NCBI GenBank assembly: GCA_027025615.1
Contig: JALVQM010000101.1
Coordinates: 1 to 5,862, forward strand
Source of the DNA: Desulfobacteraceae bacterium
GTDB lineage: Bacteria; Desulfobacterota; Desulfobacteria; Desulfobacterales; Desulfosarcinaceae
Direction of reading: 5' to 3'
Length of the DNA: 5,862 nt
The translations under genes and the position numbers were made by a program. The notes beneath the pieces are model-generated. The model saw nothing but the letters and a program-made list of their open reading frames with translations, ran no database searches and was not told the DNA's origin. Shown in pieces: positions 5,550 through 5,862 of the stretch. Numbering within the stretch: the stretch's first letter is position 1; every line of letters begins with the position of its first letter.

Positions 5550-5567
5550 AATTGTCAGGTTTTTTCC

Positions 5568-5596
5568 TTGAGAGGTATATTTTGTCCGGATATAAT
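5568..5596 (+). promoter_or_regulatory. Sigma70-type promoter of the Crp/Fnr-family regulator
   Basis: TTGAGA (5568-5573), a 17-base spacer and a perfect TATAAT (5591-5596) precede the regulator. Transcription would begin near 5603, leaving a short leader of about 26 bases. The -35 matches four of six positions, so basal expression is likely, with modulation by the upstream FNR-like box. Confidence 0.7.
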
Positions 5597-5628
5597 CCGC
5601 GACGCACAAACCTGAAGCTGGAGAACAT

Positions 5629-5862
5629 ATGGATAAAACTTTTGACGTTATTGCCGGAATTCCTCTTTTCAACGGCCTGTCATCGGCTCAAATAGAGGCC
5701 ATAACCTCCATAGTAACCGAAAAGCGTTTTGCCCGCAGCCAGTCCATCTTTACAGAAGGTGATCCTGCCAACGGCTTTTTCATTATTGCCGAAGGCAAGG
5801 TTAAAATTTTCAAGGTTTCGCTGGACGGCAAAGAACAGATCCTGCATATTTATGGTCCTGGC
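5629..5862 (+). CDS. Crp/Fnr-family transcriptional regulator, N-terminal part (HcpR-like)
   Basis: Only the first 78 codons are in the window; the gene runs off the right edge. The ATG at 5629 has GGAG 5 bases upstream. The visible sequence is the start of a cyclic-nucleotide-binding-type beta-roll sensor domain: I-P-L-F-N-G-L-S at residues 11-18, the I-F-T-E-G-D-P-A-N-G-F-F-I-I segment at 41-54, and G-K-V-K-I-F at 57-62, all typical of Crp/Fnr proteins. No N-terminal Cys cluster of the FNR type is seen, so an O2-sensing 4Fe-4S cluster of that kind is unlikely; heme or another ligand is possible, as in HcpR. The DNA-binding helix-turn-helix would lie beyond the window. Divergent placement from hcp, with a shared FNR-like box between them, suggests it controls hcp in response to nitrite or NO. 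The HcpR identity is inferred from context. Confidence 0.88.
   Translation, partial: MDKTFDVIAGIPLFNGLSSAQIEAITSIVTEKRFARSQSIFTEGDPANGFFIIAEGKVKIFKVSLDGKEQILHIYGPG

Noticed and set aside
5424..5615. 63-codon plus-strand open frame across the hcp-regulator intergenic region
   Set aside because: Its start overlaps the hcp start codon, it lacks a ribosome binding site, and it crosses the operator and regulator promoter.

Overview
The window reads as anaerobe chromosome, centred on a hybrid cluster protein (Hcp) gene and its associated genes. The class I cysteine pattern of Hcp (C-x2-C-x8-C-x5-C), the divergent Crp/Fnr-type regulator and the ferredoxin partner together suggest a strict anaerobe. 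A Desulfobacterota (sulfate- or metal-reducing) host is my best guess, but related anaerobic Firmicutes are not excluded. This is a judgement from gene content, not from a database search.

Layout: five genes run leftwards on the minus strand and one starts rightwards at the right edge. In minus-strand transcription order they are: hcp (3797-5425); a zinc-ribbon protein with a degenerate HD-type helical domain (3004-3681); a dicluster-ferredoxin protein with a cysteine-containing C-terminal domain (2192-2947); a ZIP/GufA-type metal transporter (1362-2126); and, after a 468-base gap, a metallo-beta-lactamase-fold protein (57-893). On the plus strand, the N-terminal 78 codons of a Crp/Fnr-family regulator (5629-5862) run off the edge.

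The divergent region between hcp and the regulator holds the most informative regulatory signal. An FNR/HcpR-like box (TTGAC-TTAA-ATCAA, 5536-5549) lies exactly 22 bases from a candidate -10 for hcp, the class II activator geometry. The same box lies about 60 bases upstream of the predicted start of the regulator's own strong promoter, close to class I geometry. The simplest reading is that the regulator is HcpR-like, senses NO/nitrite or redox stress, controls hcp and its downstream genes, and also autoregulates.

Hcp would reduce NO or hydroxylamine. The ferredoxin could supply electrons in place of the Hcr reductase used by enterobacteria. The zinc-ribbon/HD-like protein has no assignable activity. 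The ZIP transporter is close enough (65 bases) to be read from the same transcript. The MBL gene has its own candidate promoter and is probably a separate unit.

The non-coding gap 894-1361 contains an imperfect palindrome of about 101 bp that looks like a dispersed repeat, a 12-bp perfect inverted repeat enclosing 98 bases, and a GC-rich stem-loop just past the ZIP gene. No RNA genes, CRISPR arrays, insertion sequences or transposases were seen.
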